Shown: positions 51,906-62,785 of the stretch, piece after piece | How positions within the stretch are numbered: position 1 is the stretch's first letter | How the letters are laid out: every line of letters starts with the position of its first letter | NCBI GenBank assembly: GCA_944990035.1 | Contig: CALYLX010000136.1 | Location: 248,001 to 312,000, forward strand | DNA length: 64,000 nucleotides | Reading direction: 5' to 3' | DNA from: Clitopilus passeckerianus | Taxonomy: Eukaryota > Basidiomycota > Agaricomycetes > Agaricales > Entolomataceae | The notes under the pieces: model-generated | What the model saw: the letters and a program-made list of their open reading frames with translations, nothing else | Told to the model about the DNA's origin: nothing | Database searches by the model: none | Made by a program: the position numbers and the translations under genes

Positions 51906-53481
51906 TAGCTATACTTTTTATTCTTTGCTCATCTCTTTGCCGTATTTTATTCTTATTTCATTCTCTCACATTGATATTGATGTAATTTCTATCGTATCCA
52001 GTTCAAATCATGTAATATAATGGTCACATTGGCTGAGTCTTCTCTGGCCCACGGCATGAATAGCTCACTGTACAGATCCTACTCGTCATCTTTGGGAACC
52101 AAGGATGATTGACTCATTGCTCCTTATTTGCAGACACATACATAGTAATGGCACAAACTTGAACGGTACGCCTGGTATCCTTGCTGGTTTCTGACACGTT
52201 ACTGATTCTATGCTCATGCGATCTGCTTGCGGCTGTCTGGGCACGTCCTGAATTCTGCTAGAGGATGTAACGCAGGATGAAGTCCCAACTTGAAGGACCG
52301 TCATGGTGGCATCCTCTCAAATCTGTCGTAATAGGACCATCGTTGGATCAGGCAAGCTTGTTACCCTCGACCTTGACCTGTCTCCGCTAAAACATGAGCT
52401 CCTACAGGCTTAGAGCCCCTAAAAACAATTGAGAGCTTCGGACACAATCCTGATGCGTGGAAGGTGACCAGCACGTGCCAGTCTGGTTCCCACGGAGGTG
52501 ACTCCTTCCCCGTTAGGGACGAAATGCCCCCAAAGGGGAAGGAGTCAGTCAAGGCTCGTCAGAATGAGACTAGACCAGTCGGAGCGTTTACTTTGCCCAT
52601 GAATGTTCTCGCACTGTCACAGCATCCTTGGGGTAGAGGTCCCCTTAGCCGTGTGCTTCTGCAGACCAGAGAAGGCACTTGCATGCGCCTTCATCTTGTA
52701 CGCAAGCGCATCATGACTTCGGTCTCTGCAGGCCCTAATGCACCAGGGCCGACTAGGAGGAACGTTGCAGGCAAAGTCTCCCGGACTATACTAACAAAAC
52801 GCGGCGTCAAAGACTATTCTTGACTTTTCTTTGGCTCACGGGAGGCTGAACTTCAACTTTCGTCGAACATTCGTGTTTGCCACATAGGATACAAATGCAA
52901 GCCTGTCCCGCCCCATACTATTTCCTCTCCCGCCGCGATGTCCGTGCCATCCATTGGCCGCAGACAAATTACGGAGTCTCAATTTCGACCCACCGTCCAG
53001 ATTCTATGATTCAGCACATCGAGGGTGGAGAAGATGGGGGAGCCGGTTGTTCTGTAATCGCTCAGAATTCTTGCGAAAAGCTGCCCAAGGAAAGTCTAGA
53101 TTCTATGATTCGTTTTCATTTCTCCTTTGGAGGAAATTGGACGGCTCGCCAGCGCGAGTTTATCACGTATGTCACAACGCCTAATTCTCAAGTTCATCCC
53201 GCCTAATCACGCATGTTCCCAGCACACTCGGGAATTACTCGACGACTCCCACGTCCAGTATGCTCTATTAGAACACGTAGGGCTAAGCGGTGCGCCGCTT
53301 GAAGTTTTTCATTGGTGCTGGTGGGATATATGTGATAGTTGTGGCTGGACGATATTCATTGCCGTATTAGAGGACGTTATTTCACAGATATGGACTTTAG
53401 TCCGAAGAAGGTACGCCGCTAACATCCAGATGCAATTTAACCTGACAAGGTTTTGGTAGGCTTCAAGACGCTTTTCATTTT
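51906..53481. other. Intergenic with small repeats
   Basis: About 1.6 kb with no supported gene. It holds a 13-bp perfect inverted repeat (52499-52511 and 52535-52547) and a 14-bp direct repeat, AGATTCTATGATTC, at 52999-53012 and 53098-53111. A TGACTCA box lies at 52110-52116. Upstream exons of the 53.5 kb ORF could lie here, but I could not find a convincing one. Confidence 0.4.
52499..52547. repeat. 13-bp perfect inverted repeat
   Basis: TGACTCCTTCCCC and its exact reverse complement are separated by 23 bases. Each arm starts or ends with TGACTC/GAGTCA, a half match to the Gcn4/AP-1 site. It could be a hairpin, a dimeric protein site, or a small miniature-element remnant. Confidence 0.5.
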
Positions 53482-53972
53482 ATGTCCTTACCCAGAGAAT
53501 TTGACGCGCCAGACCGCTTTCCCGGCTCCCTTGACTACTTCAAGAAAACCTACGCACCCGCTCATCAAATTAATGACCCGCTCTTACTGGAAGAACACCA
53601 GATCACCATCAGATTCCTCGCCGCCTCCCAGGAGGAACCCGAAAGCTCGTCGCAGATCTCGCCATTGCTGAACCAACCAGATATCCCCGAGATACAACAA
53701 TCGACTTTCACACACTCGATCGAGGAATTAAAGCAAGGTTGCAGGCCCGCCCAGTCTCCACACTCTCCAAGCTCGTTGAAGAGCGAACAGGTCCCCACGC
53801 CGACTGGGATTATCCCTCCATCGACACTGAGGCGTGTACCCTTACGATCCCCCATAGAGATATCAAGCCTCCAGCCTGGGGCGGAGACCCGGTTCTTCAC
53901 CTCGAGACGAGGGAGATGCTGTTCAGGATTACACCCGATTTACCTATAGGATTCATTGAACCCGCTGCTTGA
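53482..53972 (+). CDS. Orphan protein, about 163 aa, frame-broken
   Basis: I do not recognise this gene. Two frames on the plus strand each look coding: 53482 to about 53579 (MSLPREFDAPDRFPGSLDYF) and about 53577 to 53972 (TRKLVADLAIAEPTRYPRDT, LVEERTGPHADWDYPSIDTE, ETREMLFRITPDLPIGF). One missing C in the CCC run at 53577-53579 joins them into a single 164-codon frame. No intron with acceptable sites does so. The composition is soluble, with no signal peptide or TM helix. It might be a lineage-specific protein or the last exons of a longer gene. Confidence that it is coding is moderate and function is unknown. Confidence 0.5.
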
Positions 53973-54611
53973 GCCCTTAACTCGAATATTTTTATGAGCG
54001 AGCTCATGAAAAGGAAAGGGTGCAAGGTCAGGGAGCAGTTGTGGACCGACGTTCATCATGCAGGAGGCCTCTATGAACTGGGATTTCTGATTCCTTTTGA
54101 AATCCTTCAGTCAGGGAATGTGGTGGCTGTAAGGAGGTGGCTGTAAGGAGGTGGATCGAGATACAGTACTTTCCCTACCTACCTGCCCTCGCCAAAGCAT
54201 ATATCGCATTCTTGTGAGTATTCTAACCACTGCACACTTAAAATCGAATTACTCACGCCCCTTCCTAGTTCAAGCGAACCAGAGAAGGCCACTTTGCACG
54301 GTGGCTAACTTATACCCTCTCCATCTTACGGTCCATTTCACGCCATTACTGCATACCACATCTAACCACATCCAATACCTGCATATAATCTATCATACAC
54401 AATGTCATTATTACTCTAGTAAACTGAATATACCATGTACATTACCCACTGTAGTCATATTATGGATACTAACATTTTCGTCCTTGAACATGAAGCAACT
54501 TACGCCGCATGAAAGCGTCGAATTCCACTGATCCAAAATAAACGCCCAAAATGCAGACGACAGTTGTGGGAGGCATGGCGCGACAAACGTGCCCACGTCA
54601 ACCTCGTGTCA
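53973..54611. other. Intergenic between convergent genes
   Basis: 639 bases between the orphan ORF (plus) and the splicing-factor gene (minus). Apart from a 28-bp tandem repeat, nothing is recognised. Confidence 0.4.
54123..54150. repeat. Two-unit 14-bp tandem repeat
   Basis: Two perfect copies of GTGGCTGTAAGGAG are followed by a third partial GTGG. It is a short tandem duplication in non-coding sequence. Confidence 0.8.
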
Positions 54612-55843
54612 CTATTGACGCTTGCCTCCCCTCGCTGGTATCTTCCGTTTCCTGAACATGCCTCCACCGGTGCTGGTGTCCGTAGCGACACCGTTCAAAG
54701 CAGCGGGATTGCCATCCTCCAATTTTGGCACGATCGGCTCAGTTTTGATGAGTGGTGAAGCCTGCTCGGCTTTGGCACCTGTATCTGTAGGCGAGGGATC
54801 GAGGTCGGTAGGGGTTGTATCGCCTACTTCCTGCTTCACAGGTTCAGAGGGGTGGACCATTGAATTTTAGTCCACTTTGATGTCGAGGGCTGGGAAGACG
54901 CAGGTTCGTCGGATTGAGACTCTGACTTGATGGCCGTCTGGGAACCAGTGGGTTCATTTGCAATGGCATCCGTCTCTCCTGGTCGCTTCAGCTGCACTGG
55001 CGTCCATTTCGGTAAAAGAGTCGAAGAGGAAGAGGGTGTAGGTTGTTTTGGAAGATGCGGCAGGTGCAACAGGGATGGGAGGTGGTGTAGGTTCCTCCTT
55101 CTTCTTGAGCTTGACTTGAATAGTCCCAGGGTCGTATATCTCTCCCAGCCCGACCCCGAGCGTCTTTTTCCTGAGTTTGAACGTACGCTCATCCTCCTCT
55201 GGGGGTGCTTCGGCTTCGCGTTTTACCCCTCCTTGGATTCCCTCGGCCTCCAGGGATGGTTTAGTGTCCTCATCTTCTCCATTTAATTGGGTGACATCGG
55301 CAGGCGCTGTTGATGTTGAAGGGCCCGCCGTAGAAACCACTTCCCAGTCACCCACGACACCTTGGGTACGGCGGCGCTCCATCTCGGCAGCAATGCGCTC
55401 TGCATCAGGGTCTGTATAGCCAAGGGATTCTGCGGTTGAGTAGTTTGAGAAGGGATTGGATGGTTTCGGAGCAGGCTTCGGAGCTGCTGCTTTGGAACTG
55501 GACGCCTCTGGAGCTGTTGCCCGTGCATGGCCTGAAGCTACATCTTGCGCATACGCTGCTTGGGCTGCTTGTGAAATCGAACAATTACGATTAGCAAAAA
55601 ACATTCAAGGGCCAAATGAATTGACAGGCTGACCTGTTCGACGCGAGCCATCTCCCGCTTTTCCTCCTCGAGGTCCTTCTTCTTCTTCTCACTGCCCTTG
55701 TACAATCCTCGAATGAACCTCTCTACGCTTCCCTTATGTCGCATACCGCTTTCATGATGCTGTCGTGAAGGAGCATCATCAACAATATAGATATCGCAGT
55801 ACTTGCAAAGGTACTTTTTCTTGGAGACCCAGTACTCGCTCAT
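54612..55843 (-). CDS. U1-type zinc-finger splicing factor (WBP4/FBP21-like)
   Basis: Exons 55843-55634 and 55567-54612; about 388 aa. The N-terminus YWVSKKKYLCKYCDIYIVDD with SRQHHESGMRHK is a U1/matrin-type C2H2 finger (C-x2-C...H-x5-H). A basic/acidic coiled coil (KKKKDLEEEKREMARVEQ), QAAYAQDVASGHARA, and a charged tail ending MFRKRKIPARGGKRQ follow. This is the layout of WBP4/FBP21-type proteins that associate with the spliceosome around B complex; WW domains are not seen. Three single-base breaks are needed to read one frame: at the exon 1 donor (55633-55634), at TTTT 55046-55049 (one extra) and at TTTT 54865-54868 (one missing). With them the total is exactly 389 codons. Residual sequencing error is the simplest explanation. 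Confidence 0.8.
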
Positions 55844-56028
55844 GACTGAAATGAGTTGATCAAGGTACTTGTGACGTTACTCCTGTGACATTTAGATCAA
55901 ATTCGCTTTAACCGCCGGGTGCACTTTACCAGTTAGGCTCTACCGCCCAAATGGCTACATAACTGGAACCGGACCTCTTCTCCTGTCTCCCACAGCCCCC
56001 TCGACGCTGTTCCCCGCGTCCAACAACC

Positions 56029-57849
56029 ATGTCGGGCTCAGGACACACCGACTCTGTACCTAGCAAGGACGGCGATTTGGCCAAGCACATCGTCCGGATG
56101 TCCGTCGAGGCCGATCAGTCCAATGACATCGAACCGGAATACAGACTCTACAAACGTCGATTTATCGGGCTAATTGGTCTGGTGAGCTCTTCTCTGGCGT
56201 CTAAATCTATCATTATGCTTAATTCTATCATAGGTTCTGCTTGCTGCCATATCGGCCATGCCATGGGTGTGGTTTGGGCCGATCGCGACTGACAGTCAGT
56301 GTCGTCTCTTGCCTGTTGATTTCCATCGGTGATGCTCACACGACGTTTGTTGCAGTGGCGGATGAGTTTGGGTTTACGTTGGACCGTGTGAGCTGGTTGG
56401 GAAATATTGTCGCGTGCATATATCTTCCAATGGCTTTGGCCATACCAGTCATGGTTACAAAATATGGGTTCAGAAGAACAGTGCGTATCTGATGTCGCTT
56501 TCATTATGCTCTTGTATCAACCGATACCTAAGTGTGAATTCGGAACTGTGATGCTGCTCATTTCAGCATGGGTGCGCTATGCTGGAACTGTGAAATCTTT
56601 ATCAAAAGGACAATCCTACGGTCTCCTTATTCTCGGCCAGGTACGTCCATAACCCTCAAAACGGTGTCGACTTTTAATTGAACTTTTCTATGATCAGTTC
56701 TTTGCAGCCCTTGCGCAACCCATCTTCCAAGTTCTTGGGCCAAAGTACTCTGAAAGCTGGTTTGACCTCAAAGGGCGAACAACTGCGACCATGATAATTG
56801 CTATAGGTAAGTTGTCCCCTTGAACGTACGTGCGGGCATGCTCATCACTTTCCTCCTAGCAAATCCCGTCGGGGGCGCCATTGGGCAACTACTCGCACCA
56901 TTGCTAGGAAGCACCCGAAATTCTGTCAGTTCTCCACCTGCTTTCTCCATCAATATGCTTACCTCCTTCCAGATCCTCATCCTCGGAATCCTCTGTACGG
57001 CGGTCACCCCCTGCATATTCCTCATCGGCACAGCACCTCCAACACCTCCAAGTACGTCCTTCCTCCTCCCTGAACCCCATACCCGTACTTACCGACTCCA
57101 TCCCTCCCCTAGCCTACGCCGGCTCCAAGCCCTCCCAATCTCTCACACCGCTCCTCAAAGCCCTCCTCGGCCTACACACCACACAAGACGCCTACATGAC
57201 TCTGCACGAACGCTTCGACTTCCTCATTGTCTCCATCGTGTTCGGCGCGCTCGTCGGCGCAACCAACACCTTCGCCATCCTCTCTGGGCAAATCATGCAG
57301 CCGTACGGATACTCCTCCGACCTCGCGGGGTTCTTCGGGGCGTGCCTCCTCCTCTCTGGTATCTTATCGGCCATCGTCACGGCTCCCTTGTTTGATCGGG
57401 TGTTCACGCACCATCTGGCGTTGACGGTGAAAGTGATGGTCCCCATCGTGGGTGTGGCGTGGTTGAGTTTAGTCTGGGCGGTTCGGAGAGATAATACAGG
57501 TGCCATATTCGCGGTTATGGCGATCATTGGGGTGTGCAGTATCACCATCCTACCCGTGGGACTTGAGCTGGGCGTCGAGCTGACGAGGAACGCGGAGGGG
57601 AGCTCGGCGATATTATGGTTCGCGGGGAACTTGACGTGTGTTGTGTTCGTCCTCGTCCAGGGTGCGCTACGTGCGGGCGTGGATGGGAACCCGCCGCTGA
57701 ATATGCATCGGGCGTTGATATTTAATGGGGTGTTTGTGCTTGTGTGTTGTGGCAGTGTATTTTTGCTTCGGGGACGGCAGGCGAGGAGGCAGAGGGATGA
57801 GGAGCATCAGAGGAGGGGGGAGAGGGAGAAGGAAGAGGGTGGGGCTTAG
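56029..57849 (+). CDS. MFS transporter, SLC49/FLVCR-like
   Basis: Exons 56029-56181, 56234-56294, 56356-56480, 56533-56640, 56698-56806, 56860-56924, 56973-57051 and 57113-57849; 478 aa. About 12 TM helices in two halves are visible: YKRRFIGLIGLVLLAAISAM starts TM1, FGPIATDMADEFGFTLDRVS the first loop, IANPVGGAIGQLLAPLLG an amphipathic Gly-rich helix, and FGALVGATNTFAILSGQIM begins the second half. The pattern RRF...W..FGPIA and the GQLL segment resemble the FLVCR/SLC49 group (haem, choline or similar solutes), but substrate cannot be read from sequence. The cytosolic C-terminus is short and Arg/Glu-rich. It diverges from the splicing-factor gene (185 bp apart) and converges on TRM11 (66 bp between stops). 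Confidence 0.88.
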
Positions 57850-57915
57850 GGGATATACCATGGACTTGTAAGGAATTTGTATTTGTATTTCTGTAACTGT
57901 ATGTTACTCTCTGGT

Positions 57916-59550
57916 CTATTCCTTCACCTCCGAGGTACCGTTAGTCTTCCTGAACCCCTGGAAATACTTTTCCCTGAAATCCTTATGCGCCGGAACGTGT
58001 TCCTCCTCCCCTTCCTCTTTCTTCTCCCGCTTCAACTCGAACACAGGGGGTGGGTACTCTCTATCCGTCGTTTTTCTGATCGTCACGAGCTGCGGCGAGT
58101 CAATAAATTACCTGGAAAGAGAGCTTGATCAGAAACTCACCCTCCTCCCCCAACTCCCGAAATCCTGTAAACTATTTGCAACGAGCTCCATCTCGTCTCC
58201 GCCATCATTCGCCTCCCTCACCAACCCCTCCACATCCACATCCTCGTATTCATCCGTGACTGTAGGGAGGAAAAACACCAGCCTTCCGTTCTTCTTGAGG
58301 AGGTAGCGGGCGAGGAGGACGAGGTCGGCTGCGAGGTGGGAGAGTTCGTAGGGGCGCGTGGGGGGGATGTAGGGGTGTGGAGAGGAATCCGACGAGGGTG
58401 AAGCAGCGGGAGGGGAACGGTGGGCCATGAACGTAGCCAGCTTCTCCGGCGAGAAGGGTTTACTTCTTCCTATGCGTTTGGCGCCCGCCCGGACGCCATA
58501 CGGCGGATCGGTAACGATCGCGTCGACCCACCCCCCACACCTCCACGGATGTAGGGTGACGTCGAACGTCGCCAAATCCAACACCCTAGACGCCGTCCCA
58601 TACTGCGCCGCGGCGCGATAAACCCCCGGCCTCCCACTGGGCTTCCCTCTCATCTGGCGTCCATCAATATCCGACCCGAATATGAGAGCGCCAAAGTGCG
58701 TCGTGGGGTAGGCCATACTGCCGGTGCCCATGAAGGGGTCGTAGAGGATTTTACCGGGGGATGCGAGGGTTTGGTTGGCCATGAGGAGGGATATTTCGGA
58801 TTCCATGCTTGTGTTTCCGTAGTAGGCTCGTTTTTTGACGTCGAATCTTTTTATGAGGGGGCGAGCGGTGCCTTCTTCTAGCTGTTGGGAGGGAGGTGTT
58901 GGGAGAGAGGGAGGAGGGAGGGGAAGGAGGGGGCGTACCAACCTCCCAAAGTAGAGTTGTCTGAACTCGCCATCGCCATCGTTTTTGTGTCTTCTGAGCA
59001 TGGAGCGGTCGTAGTCTTCAGGTACATGTCAGTGGCAGTAATGCTCAAGCACGCGACACTCACACTCCTCGAAACACACCAACGTAATCTCGGGCTCCTT
59101 CATATCGATCTTGCCGAGAAATTCCATATAACTAAACCCCTCGATGACATCCCTCTGTCTGTCCTGTGGGATCTTGTGGTTATACGCGGTGATGAGAAAC
59201 TTGAAGGAGGTATCTTGGATGTATTTCTCCCAGAGATGTCTGCTCTGCTTGTTGGATTCGTGTAGTTGGGTGTATGTCGTTCCGTGGGCGTAGTATTCGT
59301 ACACCGATCTGCAATGGTGGGGTTAGAGGTGGAAAAATAGTACGGGAGCGACACACTTTATGAGGATACAGCGCCTAGCCAACAACCTGACATGTTCCTC
59401 TTTTTCAAGATCGAGCACCATGTACGGTCTAAACGGATCTCTGTCTTCTGGCAATCCCAGGTTGAATCCATAGAGTTCAGCAACAGACTCTAGTTCCGGG
59501 ATTCGAAAGTGTTCATGAACTTGAGCAAACTGAATTAAATAGTTTGGCAT
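57916..59550 (-). CDS. trm11: tRNA (guanine-10-N2)-methyltransferase Trm11
   Basis: Exons 59550-59357, 59308-59064, 59015-58939, 58881-58141 and 58089-57916; 476 aa. The N-terminus MPNYLIQFAQVHEHFRIPEL begins the THUMP-containing region. DVKKRAYYGNTSMESEISLL and the SAM-binding ILYDPFMGTGSM follow. The catalytic motif IV is IVTDPPYGVRAG. Trm11 with Trm112 makes m2G at position 10 of cytosolic tRNAs. The C-terminal half has a His/Pro/Ser-rich loop (SSDSSPHPYIPPTR) before the last strands. The 57-nt intron at 58882-58938 is a multiple of three without a stop. I treat it as an intron because it is strongly pyrimidine-rich and interrupts FGR-L-EEGTARP. The start codon lies only 19 bp from that of SWS1. 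Confidence 0.93.
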
Positions 59551-59569
59551 GAGAGAGAGAGAAAGATCA
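59551..59569. promoter_or_regulatory. Minimal divergent TRM11/SWS1 spacer
   Basis: Only 19 bp (rich in GA) separate the two start codons. Each gene's transcript must therefore start inside this spacer or inside the other gene, so their 5' regions overlap or the true promoters lie within coding sequence. Confidence 0.7.
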
Positions 59570-59999
59570 ATGTTGCTCTCTATTCTCGACAAAATCATCG
59601 AATCTGATGACATCGACAGTCTGTCTCTTGTTCTTCCGGAATCAGTCGTCCTCGGTGCACTCGACATCTTGGACAGACAAAAGGTCATCAAACAGACAAC
59701 GTCGTGGTCTTATCCAGTCTATGAAGTACTCGGGTCAAATGACACTTACAACGTCTTTCTCGACATTGCGTCCTCGCCAACGCCGTTCTACTGCACCTGC
59801 CCTGCTTTCGCGTTCCTCGTTCTCTCTACATCCACGGAAATCATGGTATGTCTTTCTATAGCCCATATACCCAGAACTAACCCTCGAGTAGTGCAAACAC
59901 GTCCTAGCAGCAAAACTAGCAGACAAACTCAACCTCTACCTCGAACGTCCCATGAACCCAGCAGACATAGAAGCCGTCTTACTCAAACGATATCCCTAA
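59570..59999 (+). CDS. sws1: SWIM-domain protein Sws1/ZSWIM7
   Basis: Exons 59570-59845 and 59892-59999; 128 aa. The SWIM zinc motif is split by the intron: FYCTCPAFAFLVLSTSTEIM then CKHVLAAKLADKLN, giving C-x-C...C-x-H. Length and order match Sws1/ZSWIM7, a partner of Rad51 paralogues in the Shu complex that promotes Rad51 filament formation in homologous recombination. The ATG at 59570 was chosen as the first in frame after a GAGAGAGAGA tract; an upstream frame extension has no ATG. It shares a minimal divergent promoter with TRM11, and its stop is 25 bp from the stop of the convergent zf-4CXXC gene. Confidence 0.88.
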
Positions 60000-60024
60000 T
60001 ATGAACGCACGCCTGTATAAATAA

Positions 60025-62586
60025 TTAGTCTTCATCAACATCATACCGATCCTCCTTGACTCTCCACTCCAACAACCCAGCATACTCCCTCAATCCTTTC
60101 CCTAGTGGGCTCTCACTCTCCTTCTCACCGCCAACACGGATACCAGCCTTCCAATCTACCCAATCCGCAACTTTCTTGATTTCAACAGGGTCCCAGAACC
60201 CCCACCATGCGTCGCAGTCTTCGTTCCGTGGGTCCTTCTTCTCTTTCCTCTCCTCCTCAGGATACAAACAAACCGCATCCCCACTCGGCGGCCTCCCCCA
60301 AACAACAACACACCAACTCCAATCTCCCATCTCCCTCCTCTCCTCCTCACTCACAGCAACTCCTTTCACAACCCTCCTCTTTCCCTTGCCCTTCGGCTTC
60401 CCGTCCTCATCAAACGAACCCAACCACTCCACCGCCCCCTTCCTCTCCCTCGCACCAGGCGATGCAGCCCAATACTCCCTCCCCTCCGCATCAACGCCAA
60501 GAGGAGCGAACCGAGGGAGGTAATTCGCAGAAACGATCTTGGACGAAAACTCCACAGCTTCCACAAGTCGTTTATGTCTATCCCGGGCTTTCTTCATCTG
60601 CAGGGAGAGTGCCTTGTCTTTTTCCTTTTCTGCCTTGTCTTTTTCCTTCTCTTTCCCGTTTGCATTCGCCTCTCCATTCTTCTCCTTGTCCTTATCATCA
60701 GCCTTCCCCTTCAACACCTCCCTCTCCCCAGACCACCGCTCATCCTCAACCTTGACTACCTCCCTCGCCCTTTTCATCACCCCCTTCAACTCACTCATGC
60801 CTTCCTCAAAAGACTCCCGCACCACATCGCTCCGTATCGCAGCTTCCACCAACGCGCTCATCACCGGTATGAACTGGCTCGGGTGCGTGATATTCACCGC
60901 CGCATCTGGTGAAGGAACAGCACTCCGCGTCGTACGTGTGTTATACGCGGTCTCCACTTTTGGTGCAGGCAGAGGGTCGGGTAACCACTCCTCATCCAGA
61001 TCGAGGTCGTGCTCGCCTGGTTTTCCGAGCGTCGTGCGGAGGGTGGAGAGGATGGTCCATAGTTTGGTCAGGTTCGCTCCTGGGCCTGTTGAGCGGATTT
61101 CTTTGACTGCTGCTTGGACGTGCTAACAAGGGTTCTCAGTACCAGGAGATGGGATTGAACGGAATGGAAAGACAGTACCTTGACACTCTCCAAATCCTCC
61201 TCCCTCGCTAGCATCCCCAACAACCCCAACACAATGGCTTTAACACAAGCCTCGCTCACCCATGGTACCATCTCCCCGCCGTCTCTTCCCCCATTTCCAA
61301 GGATATCATCCAACTCAACCACCAAGCCAAGCGCAACACCCGGCTCCATCAACCCCGCAAATCTTAGAACAAACTCCCTTATCCCGAACCGCGTCATCAT
61401 GTCAGAGTACATCAGGGGGGTGGGGATGTAGGACCATGTCGCGGGGGGCGGGATGGTGGGTTTCGGGGGTTTCTTGGGGCGGCCGCGGGGTTTAGGGACG
61501 GTTGAGCTGGTGACTGAGCCGGATACGGAGGGGGTGGAAGGTTTGGATTTGAGGTGTTTGAGTTTTGTGAGCTCGACTATGGGTTTGGCGGTGGTGGTGG
61601 AGGTGGAGGGTTTTTTCTTCTTTGGGACGTCTTTCATTTCTACGTCTATGTTCTTGGGTTCTTTGGCGGCCTTTGGTTGTTTGGGTTTTGAGATGTCTTT
61701 CGGTTTGCTGGAGGAGGGTTTGGGGTGGAGTTTGCTTTGGGTAGGTGTGAGGATAGGTAGAGAGAGGAGGGATGGGAGAGGAACGTACCCGACTGGTTCG
61801 AGCCCTTTGGCTTTCATGCAGGATCTGCAGTTACATATGCCTCTACATCTAGGGCATCTAACAATTTTAAAAACACATGTCAGGACACCTTTGAATCGCG
61901 AGTATTGGAAGGTACTCGTACGAGAAGAAATAAGGCGTCTTCGCGTCTGGGCGGGTCATTTCCTCGCCATAACGCTTCTTGAGGCATTTGCTGCAGTATT
62001 TCGCTCTGCAGGGCTTCTCTACTGGTTCGCGGGATTTGTAGTGTTTGAGTGTGACTTGGTCACAATGTGCGGAATCTACCATAGGGCGCATTTAGTCTTC
62101 ATTATACGGGGAGTAGAAAAGAGGAGGGGAGAACTACGGACCTAGCACATCTCGCCTCTGCGAGCACTGATGACAGTAAACGCTCCCATTCGGGAACTCG
62201 TCGGAGGGGTTGTTGCCTAGTGAAAGCGAGTCCGGACCTCGGAGGGCGAAGCGCTGGACTTGGAACGTATGCGTCATGTTCGCATTTATAGAATTAGAGA
62301 TAGCTTGAGCCTGAGTTTTCTGCTTCTTTGGAGTAGAATCGTCCAGAGCGGATTGGGAGAGTTTCCGCTTGATCGTGGGCGTCTGGTCTGAAGGTGCCAT
62401 CTCACCGAAGACGACACGCCGGAGGGGGGCGTTTTCCTTGTGGTTGTGGCGCGTACTCTGCGCGTTTGGGGTGGTGGTGGTTGAGGGTACTGGTGTTCGG
62501 GAGGTGTATAGAGACAGTGGGAATGGAGATTTAGGGACGTCGACGAAGGCTTGGTTCTTCTTCCTTGCAGGAGGGGCTGTTGTCAT
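60025..62586 (-). CDS. zf-4CXXC_R1 (CDCA7-like) chromatin protein with DDT/WHIM-like region
   Basis: Exons 62586-62142, 62075-61922, 61857-61789, 61734-61179 and 61122-60025; 773 aa. Three cysteine blocks form the zf-4CXXC_R1 domain: VYCHQCSQRRDVLDSAHCDQ, CRAKYCSKCLKKRYGEEM, and SCPRCRGICNCRSCMKAKGL. After a Lys/Pro/Ser-rich linker with an AT-hook-like PRGRPKKPPK comes a helical segment like a DDT domain (MMTRFGIREFVLRFAGLMEP). A WHIM-like motif, PRFAPLGVDAEGREYW, follows. CDCA7 proteins of this class partner HELLS-type remodellers and link to DNA methylation in other eukaryotes. Fungal forms with a WHIM-like part have been noted. A chromatin role is therefore inferred. The third intron (54 nt) is in frame. 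All phases close exactly. Confidence 0.85.
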
Positions 62587-62785
62587 GATAGCCTCGAGAG
62601 AACTAAAGGACAACGGAAGGTCAACACAAACACGGTTCAATGTATTTTCAACGCGCCGAGATCACGGGATCTGATTTAGAGGCACTGCCACGGTTTCACG
62701 TGGGGAGAAAATAGTTTCGCTGTAAACTTGTCACCACTGCCAACAACACCTCACGTCTTCACTCTACTCCTAACCAACTAATAAA

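Noticed and set aside
61867..62091. Exon continuing through YEYLPILAIQRCPDMCF in the zf-4CXXC gene
   Set aside because: It would need a 31-nt intron. A 64-nt intron starting GTACGA instead joins YFFS directly to CPRCRG, the family arrangement.
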